A stretch of 64,000 bases of DNA from Acidobacteriota bacterium (lineage in GTDB: Bacteria; Acidobacteriota; Aminicenantia; Aminicenantales; Saccharicenantaceae): NCBI GenBank assembly GCA_033549365.1, contig JAWSUF010000002.1:124001-188000 (forward strand), written 5' to 3'. Both the position numbers and the translations under genes were made by a program. The notes under the pieces were generated by a model. That model was not told the DNA's origin. It did no database searches and saw only the letters and a list, made by a program, of their open reading frames with translations. Positions 56,010 to 64,000 of this stretch are shown piece after piece (within the stretch, counting starts at the first letter, position 1; the number at the start of each line of letters is the position of its first letter).

Positions 56010-58358
56010 TCAGCGGAGGATGTGCCGGAGCATATCCCGCGCCGCCTCCTTGGCCCGTCGGCCGCTTTCGCTGGGCGGCCCGACGCAGGAGGGGCAGCCG
56101 TCGCGGCAGGGGCAGGCCTCGATCGTCTTCAGGGCATGGTCCATGAGGCGCGTTTCCAGGTAGTAAAGAGCGGGGCTGAGGCCGATCCCGCCGGGATAGT
56201 TGTCATAGAGGAAAATGTTCGGTTCGAAGGATGTTTCGTCAAATTGCGGCCCTTCGGCGACGGCTTTCGGCCGAGTCCGGACATCGCGGGGAGGCAGAGG
56301 TCTTCCGGTCGTATTGTCGCTGATCGACACGCCGAGGTCATGAACGTCGCACATCAGGAAGAGCGGAGCGATGTGATGGAGGATATAGGACAAGCCGAAG
56401 AGGCCGTTGATTTTCTCCTCGGAGTCGTAGGACAGCGATTGAAGGAGAACGGCGGGCAGCGTCAGCCACCAGGCCGTGGTGTGCATCTCGTTTTCCGGAA
56501 GCTGGAGGTCCCCGGCGCCGACGTTTTCCATGGTGTGGAACTTGATCTTCTTGAACCCGACCACCTGGACGGCCACATGGACCTCTCCATGGTGGGCCCG
56601 GCAGCGGTCGAGGTCGCGCGTGTCGAAGACGTCGAGAACCTTGATCTTGGTATAGTCGATGGCGTCCGTGTAGTAGTCGATGTCGGTTTTTTTGACGTAG
56701 GCTCTGCGCTGTTCGAAATCCAGGGATTCGACGAAATACTGCTCGCCTTCACAGATGTAGATGGCCTTGGGATGGAGTGTCGTCAGCGCCGAGGAAAAGT
56801 CGACTTCGGCGATGACCCGGGATTTGCCCGTGGTGTCCACGACGACGAAGTTGTCGGAGCTGATGCTGCGGAGACTCACGGTGTCGGCGGGATAGGATTC
56901 CGAGGTCCAGAACCATTTGTCTCCGGAATGGTGAACGAGATGTTCTTCCTCGAGAAGTTTCAGGATATCCCCGATTTCGACGGTGCCGAAGGTCTCTCCG
57001 TCCTCGAAGGGAAGTTCAAACACGGCGCACTCGACATGACTGGCCAGGATGGACAGGTTATCGGGATTGATGAGGGCTTTTTCCGGCGACCCGCCGAAGA
57101 AATACTCCGGGTTGTTGACGATGAACTGGTCGAGGGGTGCGCTTGAGGCGACAAGAACGGCCGCCGAACTTCCGGTCTTCCGGCCCGCCCGCCCGGCTCT
57201 CTGCCAGGTGCTGGCGATCGTCCCCGGATAGCCGGCCATGACGGCCGCGTCGAGCGTTCCGATGTCGATGCCGAGTTCCAGGGCGTTTGTGGAGACGACG
57301 CCGAGGATGTCGCCTTCGCGCAACCCCTTTTCGACCTCCCGCCTTTTGATGGGCAGGTAGCCGCCGCGATAGCCGCGGATGAGACCCTCCTGGCCGACTT
57401 TCGAGGCGATGTCGCCCTTGAGATAAGTGACAAGAACCTCGGTTATCAACCGGCTGGGGGCGAAGACGATCGTCTGCAGATTGTTGTTCAGGAAAATCGA
57501 GGCCACGCGCCGGGTCTCGTTGACGTAGGATTTTCGGATGCCCAGGGCGGCATTGACGACGGGAGGCGTGTAGAAGATGAAGAATTTTTCGCCCCGGGGC
57601 GCTCCGTTGTCGTCGATCAGGGCGACGGGAGCTTCGATCATGCGCTCGGCCATCTCGACGGGGTTGGCGATGGTCGCCGTGCACAGGATGAAGACGGGAT
57701 CGCTGCCGTAGAAGCGGGCGATCCGCCGCAGCCGCCTCAGAACATTGGCCAGGTGGCTGCCGAAGACGCCCCGGTAATTGTGGAGTTCGTCGATGACGAC
57801 GTACTTCAGGTTTTCGAACAGCTTGATCCACTTCGTGTGGTGGGGCAGGATTCCGGCGTGAAGCATATCCGGGTTGGTGAGGATGATGTGGCCGCGGGCC
57901 CGGATGGCTTTGCGCGCATCCTGGGGCGTGTCGCCGTCGTAGGTGAAGATCCGGATCTCTTCGGGAAGCGACCGGGTGACCTCGTCGAGTTCGGCCCGCT
58001 GGTCGTTGGCCAGGGCTTTTGTCGGGAAAAGGTAGAGCGCCCGCGTCGAGGTGTCCTTGAGGATGGCGTCGAGAACGGGGAGGTTGTAACAGAGGGTTTT
58101 TCCCGAGGCCGTGGGAGTGACGACGACCGTATTCCGGCGGTCTCCGACTGCCTCCCAGGCTGCATGCTGGTGGGAATAGAGTTCGGTGAAGCCCCGGGCC
58201 TTCAGAACGTCGGTCAGGGCGGAATGGACATCCGGCGGATAGGGGCGGTAACGGCCCTCCCGGGCCGGGATGTGGCGGACGTCGCGCAGCGAATCCGTCC
58301 GGAGGGCCAGGTCGCTCAGATCGGCCAGGGATTTTCGAATTTTTTCGGCGCTGCTCAT
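56010..58358 (-). CDS. DEAD/DEAH-box helicase with DUF1998 (MrfA/YprA type)
   Basis: 782 aa from ATG 58358. Motif I PTASGKTLCYNLP, DEAH-like DELHNYRGVFGSH, motif VI QRAGRAGR, then a winged-helix part and a DUF1998 region whose C-terminus has CPCRDGCPSC, a zinc cysteine cluster. Homologues (MrfA, YprA, yeast Hrq1) act in repair of mitomycin-type damage. A TTG at 58406 is in frame but overlaps the promoter region. Divergent from uvrA, another repair gene. Confidence 0.92.
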   Translation of the reverse strand: MSSAEKIRKSLADLSDLALRTDSLRDVRHIPAREGRYRPYPPDVHSALTDVLKARGFTELYSHQHAAWEAVGDRRNTVVVTPTASGKTLCYNLPVLDAILKDTSTRALYLFPTKALANDQRAELDEVTRSLPEEIRIFTYDGDTPQDARKAIRARGHIILTNPDMLHAGILPHHTKWIKLFENLKYVVIDELHNYRGVFGSHLANVLRRLRRIARFYGSDPVFILCTATIANPVEMAERMIEAPVALIDDNGAPRGEKFFIFYTPPVVNAALGIRKSYVNETRRVASIFLNNNLQTIVFAPSRLITEVLVTYLKGDIASKVGQEGLIRGYRGGYLPIKRREVEKGLREGDILGVVSTNALELGIDIGTLDAAVMAGYPGTIASTWQRAGRAGRKTGSSAAVLVASSAPLDQFIVNNPEYFFGGSPEKALINPDNLSILASHVECAVFELPFEDGETFGTVEIGDILKLLEEEHLVHHSGDKWFWTSESYPADTVSLRSISSDNFVVVDTTGKSRVIAEVDFSSALTTLHPKAIYICEGEQYFVESLDFEQRRAYVKKTDIDYYTDAIDYTKIKVLDVFDTRDLDRCRAHHGEVHVAVQVVGFKKIKFHTMENVGAGDLQLPENEMHTTAWWLTLPAVLLQSLSYDSEEKINGLFGLSYILHHIAPLFLMCDVHDLGVSISDNTTGRPLPPRDVRTRPKAVAEGPQFDETSFEPNIFLYDNYPGGIGLSPALYYLETRLMDHALKTIEACPCRDGCPSCVGPPSESGRRAKEAARDMLRHILR

Positions 58359-58428
58359 GGGCGTCGGGACGCCGCTTATCGTATAGAAAACCGCGCCGCC
58401 GGTCAAATCGCCGGAGAGGCGGGGCCCG

Positions 58429-58437
58429 TGCTACAAT
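58429..58437 (+). promoter_or_regulatory. Extended -10 of uvrA (leaderless start)
   Basis: TGCTACAAT at 58429-58437, 9 bases before the ATG at 58446; no SD. Confidence 0.5.
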
Positions 58438-58445
58438 ATCCCGTC

Positions 58446-60986
58446 ATGCTTGAAGAGATCCGCGTCAAACGGGCGGCCCAGCACAACCTGAAGGGCATCG
58501 ATGTCGGTCTGCCCCGCAACAAACTCGTCGTCGTCACCGGCCCGAGCGGTTCGGGCAAGTCCTCCCTGGCCTTCGACACCCTGTTCGCCGAAGGGCAGCG
58601 GCGATACATCGAATGCCTGTCGGCCTACGCCCGGCAATTCGTCGAGCAGATGGAGAAACCCGACGTGGAGTCGGTCGAGGGCATTTCGCCGGCCGTTTCC
58701 ATCGACCAGAAAACAATCTCCGCCAACCCCCGGTCGACCGTGGGAACGGTGACCGAGATCAGCGATTTCCTGCGGCTGCTGTTCGCCCGGGCCGGCGCGC
58801 CCCACTGCCCGCGCTGCGGCCGGGAGGTTCGATCCCAGTCCCGGGAACAGATTCTCATCCGGGTCGGCGAGGATTTCGCGGAGCGCCGCGTCAAGCTTCT
58901 GGCCCCTCTGGTCCGGGGGCGCAAAGGCGAATACCAGAGGCTGTTCGAGAGGATGAGGAAAAAGGGATATCTCCGGGTCCGGGTCGACGGCGCCTTGACG
59001 GAACTCGATGACGACATTCCTCTGGATAAAACCCGCAAACACACCATAGATGTTTTGGTCGATGACCTTGTCCTGAACGATGCCTCCGGCGATCGGACGG
59101 CGGAATCCGTGGCCAAAGCCCTGGAACTTTCGGGAGGCGATCTCCTTCTCATCGACGAGGAGGGGCAAGACCATCTCTATTCCGGAAAATTTCTCTGCCC
59201 CGACTGCGCCGTCAACCTGCCCGAGCTCGAACCCCGCAGTTTTTCGTTCAACAGTCCCTACGGGGCCTGCCGGGTTTGTAACGGTTTGGGATTTGCCGCG
59301 GAAGTCGACGAATGGGGTGAGACCGTGCTCAAGGAGGAGGCCTGTGCGGCCTGCCGCGGCGCCCGGCTGCGTCCGGAAAGCCTGGCCGTCAAGGTCGGCG
59401 GTCTGTCCATTCATGAAATCGGCGAACTCCCACTCGACGGGCTGGCCGAAAAAATTCCGGAGTTTGTTTTTCTCACCGGGATTCGCCCTGTGGCCGATAA
59501 AATCCTCAAGGAGATCTCCGGACGTCTGGCCGTTTTGAAAGAACTCGGAATGGGGTATCTTCAATTGAACCGCACGGCCGTCTCCCTTTCCGGCGGGGAA
59601 GCCCAGCGTCTGCGTCTGGCCGCCCAGGTGGGGGCCCGGCTGCGGGGTGTGCTCTATGTCCTCGACGAGCCGACCATCGGCCTTCACCAGAGAGACAACG
59701 GCCGTCTGATTGCGCTTTTGAAAAGCCTGCGTGACGAGGGCAACTCCGTCATCGTTGTCGAGCACGACGAGCAGACCATCCGGGCCGCCGACCATATTCT
59801 CGACCTCGGCCCCGGTGCGGGCGAAGCCGGGGGATACAAGGTGGCCGAAGGACCGATCGAGACGCTCCTGTCCGATCCGGCCTCGCTCACGGCCCTCTAT
59901 CTCCGCGGTGAAAAGAGCGTCGCCGTCCCGTCCGAAAGGCGGAAGCCTGCGCATTGCCTGACCATCCTGAGCCCCCGGGAACACAACCTGAAGGGCATGG
60001 ACGTCGACATTCCCCTGGGCGTCATGACCGCCGTGACCGGGGTCTCCGGTTCGGGGAAAAGCACGCTCGTTCATGATGTGCTCTTCAAGAGCCTGATGAA
60101 CGTCTTGCATGATTCGGGATTCAAGGCCGGCGCCCATCAGGGGATTCGGGGCGTGGACAAGATCGATAAAGTCGTGGCCGTCGACCAGAAACCCATCGGC
60201 CGGACCCCGCGTTCGAATCCGGCCACCTATACTGGGGTGTTCACGATCCTTCGGGAGGTCTTCTCCCGAACGGCCGAGGCCCGGGCGAGAGGTTACGGCG
60301 CGGGACGGTTCAGTTTCAATGTGGCCGGCGGCCGCTGCGAGGAATGCCGAGGGGCGGGGGTCAAGAAAATCGCCATGCACTTCCTGCCTGATGTTTTCGT
60401 CACCTGCGATCGATGTGCGGGAAAGCGGTACAATCGGGAAACCCTGGCCGTCTTCTACAGGGACAAGACAATCGCCGATTTTTTGGACATGACGGTGGAT
60501 GAAGCCGTTGAGGAGCTCCGGGCGCATCCCCTGTTGAAGAGGAAACTGGCTGTTCTGAAGGAGGTCGGTCTGGGCTATCTCCGGCTGGGACAGCCTGCGC
60601 CGACGCTGTCCGGCGGCGAGGCGCAGAGGATCAAGCTCAGCCGCGAGCTGGGACGGAAAGCCACGGGACGGACGCTTTATATTCTGGATGAACCGACGAC
60701 CGGACTTCATTTCGACGATGTCTCCCGGCTTCTGGCGGTCCTGCGCGAACTGGTCGCTCTGGGCAACACGGTGGTCGTTATTGAACACAACCTTGATGTC
60801 GTCAAGGCAAGCGACTATATTATTGACTTGGGCCCGGAGGGCGGCGAGGCCGGCGGCCGGATCGTCGCCCGGGGCACGCCGGAAGAGGTCGCCGAAGTCG
60901 AGTCGTCCCACACCGGGCGATTCCTGAAGGCGGTTCTCGAGCGGTCCGGTCGCGAAGGAGAACAAGGAAAGCCATGGCATTTTTAG
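58446..60986 (+). CDS. uvrA: Excinuclease ABC subunit A, short form
   Basis: 846 aa, compared with about 940 in most bacteria. Two ABC modules: Walker A GPSGSGKSS and GVSGSGKST, signatures LSGGEAQRLRLA and LSGGEAQRIKLS. The UvrB-binding domain is there (LLAPLVRGRKGEYQRLFERM) with the first zinc site CPDC...CRVC and the second CEEC...CDRC. About 90 residues usually found between CRVCNGLG and CRGARL are reduced to roughly 25. It starts the uvrA-holB-ricT operon. An upstream extension of the frame to 57753 is antisense to the helicase. Confidence 0.94.
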   Translation: MLEEIRVKRAAQHNLKGIDVGLPRNKLVVVTGPSGSGKSSLAFDTLFAEGQRRYIECLSAYARQFVEQMEKPDVESVEGISPAVSIDQKTISANPRSTVGTVTEISDFLRLLFARAGAPHCPRCGREVRSQSREQILIRVGEDFAERRVKLLAPLVRGRKGEYQRLFERMRKKGYLRVRVDGALTELDDDIPLDKTRKHTIDVLVDDLVLNDASGDRTAESVAKALELSGGDLLLIDEEGQDHLYSGKFLCPDCAVNLPELEPRSFSFNSPYGACRVCNGLGFAAEVDEWGETVLKEEACAACRGARLRPESLAVKVGGLSIHEIGELPLDGLAEKIPEFVFLTGIRPVADKILKEISGRLAVLKELGMGYLQLNRTAVSLSGGEAQRLRLAAQVGARLRGVLYVLDEPTIGLHQRDNGRLIALLKSLRDEGNSVIVVEHDEQTIRAADHILDLGPGAGEAGGYKVAEGPIETLLSDPASLTALYLRGEKSVAVPSERRKPAHCLTILSPREHNLKGMDVDIPLGVMTAVTGVSGSGKSTLVHDVLFKSLMNVLHDSGFKAGAHQGIRGVDKIDKVVAVDQKPIGRTPRSNPATYTGVFTILREVFSRTAEARARGYGAGRFSFNVAGGRCEECRGAGVKKIAMHFLPDVFVTCDRCAGKRYNRETLAVFYRDKTIADFLDMTVDEAVEELRAHPLLKRKLAVLKEVGLGYLRLGQPAPTLSGGEAQRIKLSRELGRKATGRTLYILDEPTTGLHFDDVSRLLAVLRELVALGNTVVVIEHNLDVVKASDYIIDLGPEGGEAGGRIVARGTPEEVAEVESSHTGRFLKAVLERSGREGEQGKPWHF

Positions 60987-61954
60987 ATATTCCGGGGCAT
61001 GGCCGGATCAAGAACATCCTGAAGCGGGCGCTTGCCAAGGGCCGCCTGCCTCATGCCCTGATCTTCTCCGGTCCCGAGGACTTGGGGAAAAAGGCTACGG
61101 CCCTGGTTCTGGCCCAAGCCCTGAACTGCCTGGAGCTTTCGGACGACGCCTGCGGGCGATGCGCCAACTGCCGGGCCATAAAAAACGGCCGATTTCCGGA
61201 TGTTCTGGAAATCGAGCCGGTGACCTCCAGCATAAGCATCAACGCCATTCGGGACATGAAGCAAAGAGCCTATCTCCGGCCAATGTCCGGAAGAAACAAG
61301 GTTTTCATCATCGATGATGCGGACAAGCTGGGTGAGGCCGCGGCGCACTCCGTCCTTAAGGTTCTTGAAGAGCCGCCTGTCGGGACCTACCTCATTCTCG
61401 TGACCCCGAATCCCCATCTTCTTCTGACCACCATCGCCTCCCGATGTCAGGTGCTCGAATTCACCGGTCTTGCCGAAGAGGAAATCGCCGGGATCCTGAT
61501 CGAGGAAGGTCATCCTGAGGAGCAGGCGAGAATCCTGGCTCTTCTGGCCCAGGGAAGCCTGTTCCGGGCTCGGGACATGGATTGGGAGGAGATCGGTGAA
61601 GAGAGACGACGGACCTGGGAGCTTTTTTCCGCCGTCCTGCTGTGGGATCGTCCGTCCCGCTTTCTGACGCTTTTCAGCCGTTATCCCAACTGGCGCCTGG
61701 AGGATGCGCTCCGGCGAACCCTGGGCTTTTTCGTCTGTTTCTGCCGGGACTGTCTGCTTGTCGTCTCGCAGGGGAATCTCCGGATGCTCATGAACCCGGA
61801 TTTTGAAAAACCGATCGTCGAGGCTTCCACGGCGGCCGGGCGGCGCCGGGTCCTCGAGGTTCTGGACAGGCTCGAAAGCCTGCTTCAGGACCTGCCCAAA
61901 AACCTCAATCGAAAACTCCTGGTGAACGCGCTGTTCGCCGGATTGGAGATATGA
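60974..61954 (+). CDS. holB: DNA polymerase III delta' subunit
   Basis: 326 aa. AAA+ fold with a degenerate P-loop (GPEDLGKKA), zinc cysteines in CGRCANC, DDADKLGEAAAHSVLKVLEEPP and the SRC motif in IASRCQVLEF. Clamp-loader subunit. It overlaps uvrA by 13 bases and ricT by 4. Confidence 0.92.
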   Translation: MAFLDIPGHGRIKNILKRALAKGRLPHALIFSGPEDLGKKATALVLAQALNCLELSDDACGRCANCRAIKNGRFPDVLEIEPVTSSISINAIRDMKQRAYLRPMSGRNKVFIIDDADKLGEAAAHSVLKVLEEPPVGTYLILVTPNPHLLLTTIASRCQVLEFTGLAEEEIAGILIEEGHPEEQARILALLAQGSLFRARDMDWEEIGEERRRTWELFSAVLLWDRPSRFLTLFSRYPNWRLEDALRRTLGFFVCFCRDCLLVVSQGNLRMLMNPDFEKPIVEASTAAGRRRVLEVLDRLESLLQDLPKNLNRKLLVNALFAGLEI

Positions 61955-62640
61955 CCATGTCCGACATCATCCTGCTGTTGTCCCGGAGTACCGGGAAAAT
62001 CGTCCGGGCCCGGAAGGGCGAACTCGACCTGAAAAGAGGCGATCTCTGCATTGTGGAATCGGATTACGGCGGCGATCTGGCCGCCGTCGTCGATGATGCC
62101 AGCCCGGTCTGCCGGAATCCCAAGGCGGGCCACGAAGCCGTCCCGGTGATCCGCAAGGCCACGGACGACGACATCGGAAAATTCGAATGGCTCTGGGAAA
62201 GGGAAAAGCGGGCCTTCGAGCTCTGCCAGGACAGGATCCGTTTCCGCCGTCTGGCCATGAAGCTTGTGGCCGTGAGATATTTTTTCAACGAGAAAAAGGG
62301 TGTCTTTTTCTATACCGCCGACGGGCGCATCGATTTTCGTCAGCTTGTCAAGGATCTGGCCAAAGAATTGAGGATGCGGATCGAAATGCGCCAGGTCGGC
62401 GTCCGCGATGAGGCCCGGATGATGGGAGGGCTGGGGGTCTGCGGACGGTCGCTGTGTTGTTTTTCCTTTATCCGGAACTTCGAACCCGTGACCATTCAGA
62501 AAGCCCGCCGCCAACAGATTGCCATCAATCCGACCAAGATCTCCGGTCTCTGCGGACGTCTGATGTGCTGTCTCGGATTCGAGGATCAGACCCGGGGCAG
62601 GATTTTCACGCCTGAGGACAACGCCGCTCCCGAGGACTGA
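61951..62640 (+). CDS. ricT: PSP1-domain protein (YaaT/RicT-like)
   Basis: 229 aa (an ATG at 61957 is also possible). PSP1 domain with MRIEMRQVGVRDEARMMGGLG, CGRSLCC and GLCGRLMCCLGFED cysteine motifs. The holB-ricT pair is widely conserved. RicT/YaaT joins an RNA-processing complex in Bacillus. Stop TGA abuts the stop of the antisigma gene (TGATCA). Confidence 0.92.
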   Translation: MTMSDIILLLSRSTGKIVRARKGELDLKRGDLCIVESDYGGDLAAVVDDASPVCRNPKAGHEAVPVIRKATDDDIGKFEWLWEREKRAFELCQDRIRFRRLAMKLVAVRYFFNEKKGVFFYTADGRIDFRQLVKDLAKELRMRIEMRQVGVRDEARMMGGLGVCGRSLCCFSFIRNFEPVTIQKARRQQIAINPTKISGLCGRLMCCLGFEDQTRGRIFTPEDNAAPED

Positions 62641-63291
62641 TCAGTCCGGCCGGGCCACCGTGAATCGGACGCGGCTCGAAACGGCGATGAGCGTCCCCTC
62701 CGCGGTGAAGGCCTTGATCTGCCAGGAATAGCTCTCCCCGGCTTTCATCTTGGCCCGGATTTCGGGCGGAAGAACAACCCGGTTCTCCCGCGTTGTTGTT
62801 TTCCAAAGGACGGTGTGATTGGAAAGGGTGAGGTCGTAGAGCGTGTTTTCTCCGACGACCCGCCATTCGAAAAAGGCCGGGATGCCCCCGACATCGATGA
62901 CGGGCGAAATCAGAGTTACGGCTTTTCCCCGGACGGCGGTGTCGTCCTCCAGAAGAAAAACCGGCGAATCCGACGGCCGGGTCAAAAGCAAGGCGAGCAC
63001 CGCCAGGCTGACACAGGCGGTCAGGCCGGCCAGAGCCCATTCCCGGGGTTTGAAGGAGGCCAGCCAGAGGCGCATTCCGAAAAACGGGCGGGTTTTTTCC
63101 GGGACGCCTTCCGGTTCGGTCAGAAGAGAGGGATTTGTCTTGATGACATGGAGGATTTCTTCACGATCGGAAGTCCGGGCGAAACACGACGGGCAATTGA
63201 AAAGATGTTCTTGAAATGCCTCGCGCTCCGCTTCCTCCAGCTTTTCAAGGAGATAATCGTCGATTTTTTCTTCGAAGTGACATTTTCTCAT
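62641..63291 (-). CDS. Putative anti-sigma factor with zinc-finger (zf-HC2)
   Basis: 216 aa from ATG 63291 (AAAGGTGAGG before it); an ATG at 63315 is in frame. N-terminal H-x3-C-x2-C (HLFNCPSC) with an upstream Cys/His (CHFEEK), one membrane helix (ALAGLTACVSLAVLALLLT) and a periplasmic beta-rich domain (SVFLLEDD- to FTVARPD-like). Next to the sigma factor gene, it is probably its membrane-bound regulator. Confidence 0.82.
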   Translation of the reverse strand: MRKCHFEEKIDDYLLEKLEEAEREAFQEHLFNCPSCFARTSDREEILHVIKTNPSLLTEPEGVPEKTRPFFGMRLWLASFKPREWALAGLTACVSLAVLALLLTRPSDSPVFLLEDDTAVRGKAVTLISPVIDVGGIPAFFEWRVVGENTLYDLTLSNHTVLWKTTTRENRVVLPPEIRAKMKAGESYSWQIKAFTAEGTLIAVSSRVRFTVARPD

Positions 63292-63352
63292 CAGCCTCAC
63301 CTTTTGGTTACTCATCCGTTTAGTCGGAGATCCTGAGAAAAAGTGAAAAAAA

Positions 63353-63844
63353 TCACCGCTTGACGCTCTTTTTTATCAATTTGACGGCATAATGCGCCTG
63401 TTCACTGACTTTTTTCGGCGAAACTCCCAGCCGGGCGGCCACGTCCTCCCGGGAAAGACCCTGGTAGTAATACAACTGGAGGATCTTTTTAAAGCGGGGC
63501 TTCAGTCCTTTGACGGCTTCGGCGATGTGGGCTTCCCTTTCCTGAAGCTCATAGGATTTGCCGGGATCGGCGGGAAGACTCGGTTCGGGAGCATGCTGCA
63601 GGACGCGCTGTTTCCATCGGATGTAATCGATGATCCGCCGGCTGGTGATGGTATAGAGGAAAGTCCCGATCGTGGATTCACCCCGAAACTCCCCCTTGCG
63701 AACCTTTTCCACAGCCTGCATGAGCACGGAGTTGGCGATATCCTCGCAGTCCGGATTGTCCCGACCCAGGGCTTTTCGGATGCGGAAATAGATGACGGGC
63801 CGATAGGAGGCGGCCATGGCGTCAAGGTCGACGGACTTTTTCAT
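63353..63844 (-). CDS. RNA polymerase sigma factor, ECF type
   Basis: 163 aa. Region 2: YFRIRKALGRDNPDCEDIANSVLMQAVEKV and ESTIGTFLYTITSRRIIDYIRWK; region 4: LKPRFKKILQLYYYQGLSREDVAARLGVSPKKVSE. No sigma-1.1 or region 3. Target promoters unknown. Coupled to ftsK upstream (ATGA) and followed by the anti-sigma gene. Confidence 0.9.
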   Translation of the reverse strand: MKKSVDLDAMAASYRPVIYFRIRKALGRDNPDCEDIANSVLMQAVEKVRKGEFRGESTIGTFLYTITSRRIIDYIRWKQRVLQHAPEPSLPADPGKSYELQEREAHIAEAVKGLKPRFKKILQLYYYQGLSREDVAARLGVSPKKVSEQAHYAVKLIKKSVKR

Positions 63845-64000
63845 GAGTCCTTCCCGGTCTGTCTCCGCCCCCGGAGATATTCCTTGGGGTCGACGAGAAT
63901 CTCCCGCGGCTTGCTGCCGTCGGCGGGGCCGACAATGCCGTCGTTCTCCATCTGGTCTATGATCCGGGCCGCCCGGGCATAGCCGAGTTTCATTTTGCGC
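63841..64000 (-). CDS. ftsK: DNA translocase FtsK/SpoIIIE, C-terminal end only
   Basis: Too short for a full frame: reading the minus strand from 64000 gives KLGYARAARIIDQMENDGI and VGPADGSKPREILVDPKEYL, then a basic end and TGA at 63843-63841. That is the winged-helix gamma domain of FtsK, which reads KOPS sequences near the terminus. The motor domain is outside the window. Its stop overlaps the sigma-factor start by 4 bases. Confidence 0.93.
   Translation of the reverse strand, partial: RKMKLGYARAARIIDQMENDGIVGPADGSKPREILVDPKEYLRGRRQTGKDS

Noticed and set aside
60195-60225. tRNA T-loop-like string GTTCGAATCC
   Set aside because: It lies inside uvrA coding DNA and no cloverleaf can be formed around it; a similar string near 30370 is inside the binding-protein gene.
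58431-60980. 849-codon open frame antisense to uvrA
   Set aside because: Composition typical of a shadow frame, no motif, and uvrA on the plus strand has all family motifs.

Overview
The window is about 60% GC, densely packed and read in both directions, and comes from a Gram-negative (diderm) bacterium. It carries lipid A genes (lpxK, an lpxL-type acyltransferase), LPS transport genes (lptE, lptC/lptA, lptB), the Tol-Pal system and gmhA, next to rpoN, murJ and a PTS with HprK. The mix of high GC, an Mrp/Mbh-type antiporter island, several AAA/DUF4143 ATPases and many ATGA-coupled operons reminds me of Candidatus Aminicenantes or another Acidobacteriota-like lineage. That assignment is inference. 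No rRNA, tRNA, insertion sequence or CRISPR array was seen.

Layout. 1-3281 is accessory: a truncated PIN-domain gene, two convergent AAA/DUF4143 ATPases and a frameshifted remnant of a third ATPase. 3404-11237 is a ten-gene Mrp/Mbh-type cation/proton antiporter operon with three large NuoL/M/N-like subunits, followed by a PlsC acyltransferase. 11924-14151 is a second accessory patch: gmhA and another DUF4143 ATPase lie between inverted copies of a 77-bp intergenic repeat. On the minus strand, 22318-17994 is lpxK-lpxL-rph-uxs-GT2, followed by a flotillin and an unusual aminotransferase/HprK-like fusion (16450-14156). 22417-28823 holds a lipoprotein, comEC, an M20 amidohydrolase and small membrane proteins, with a tandem structured repeat between comEC and the amidohydrolase. 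28820-31526 is a cobalamin/iron-type ABC importer. 31608-35603 is lptE-holA, rpsT (reverse) and murJ-dtd. 39931-35604 is ftsY-ribD-ribE-ribBA-HEAT on the minus strand.

The largest plus-strand operon runs from recJ (40023) through lptC/lptA, lptB, rpoN, hpf, ptsN, hprK, rapZ, an EIIA-Man protein, HPr and ptsI (50754). It links LPS export with sigma-54 and a permease-free, regulatory PTS. The minus-strand tol operon (tolQ-tolR-tolA-tolB, then pal-cpoB-ssb) follows. After it come a MrfA/YprA-type helicase, divergent uvrA-holB-ricT, and a minus-strand ftsK (partial)-sigma-antisigma group.

The most notable points are: (1) a tandem intergenic element at 25743-26080 whose two copies keep flanks and loop type but have unrelated, fully self-complementary stems; (2) a dispersed bipartite 77-bp repeat next to DUF4143 ATPase genes; (3) the aminotransferase/HprK-like fusion; (4) an Mrp island whose third antiporter-like subunit has Asn where the proton-pathway Lys is expected; and (5) several transcription units that appear to start leaderless, with a -10 box 7-12 nt before a start codon that has no Shine-Dalgarno sequence.
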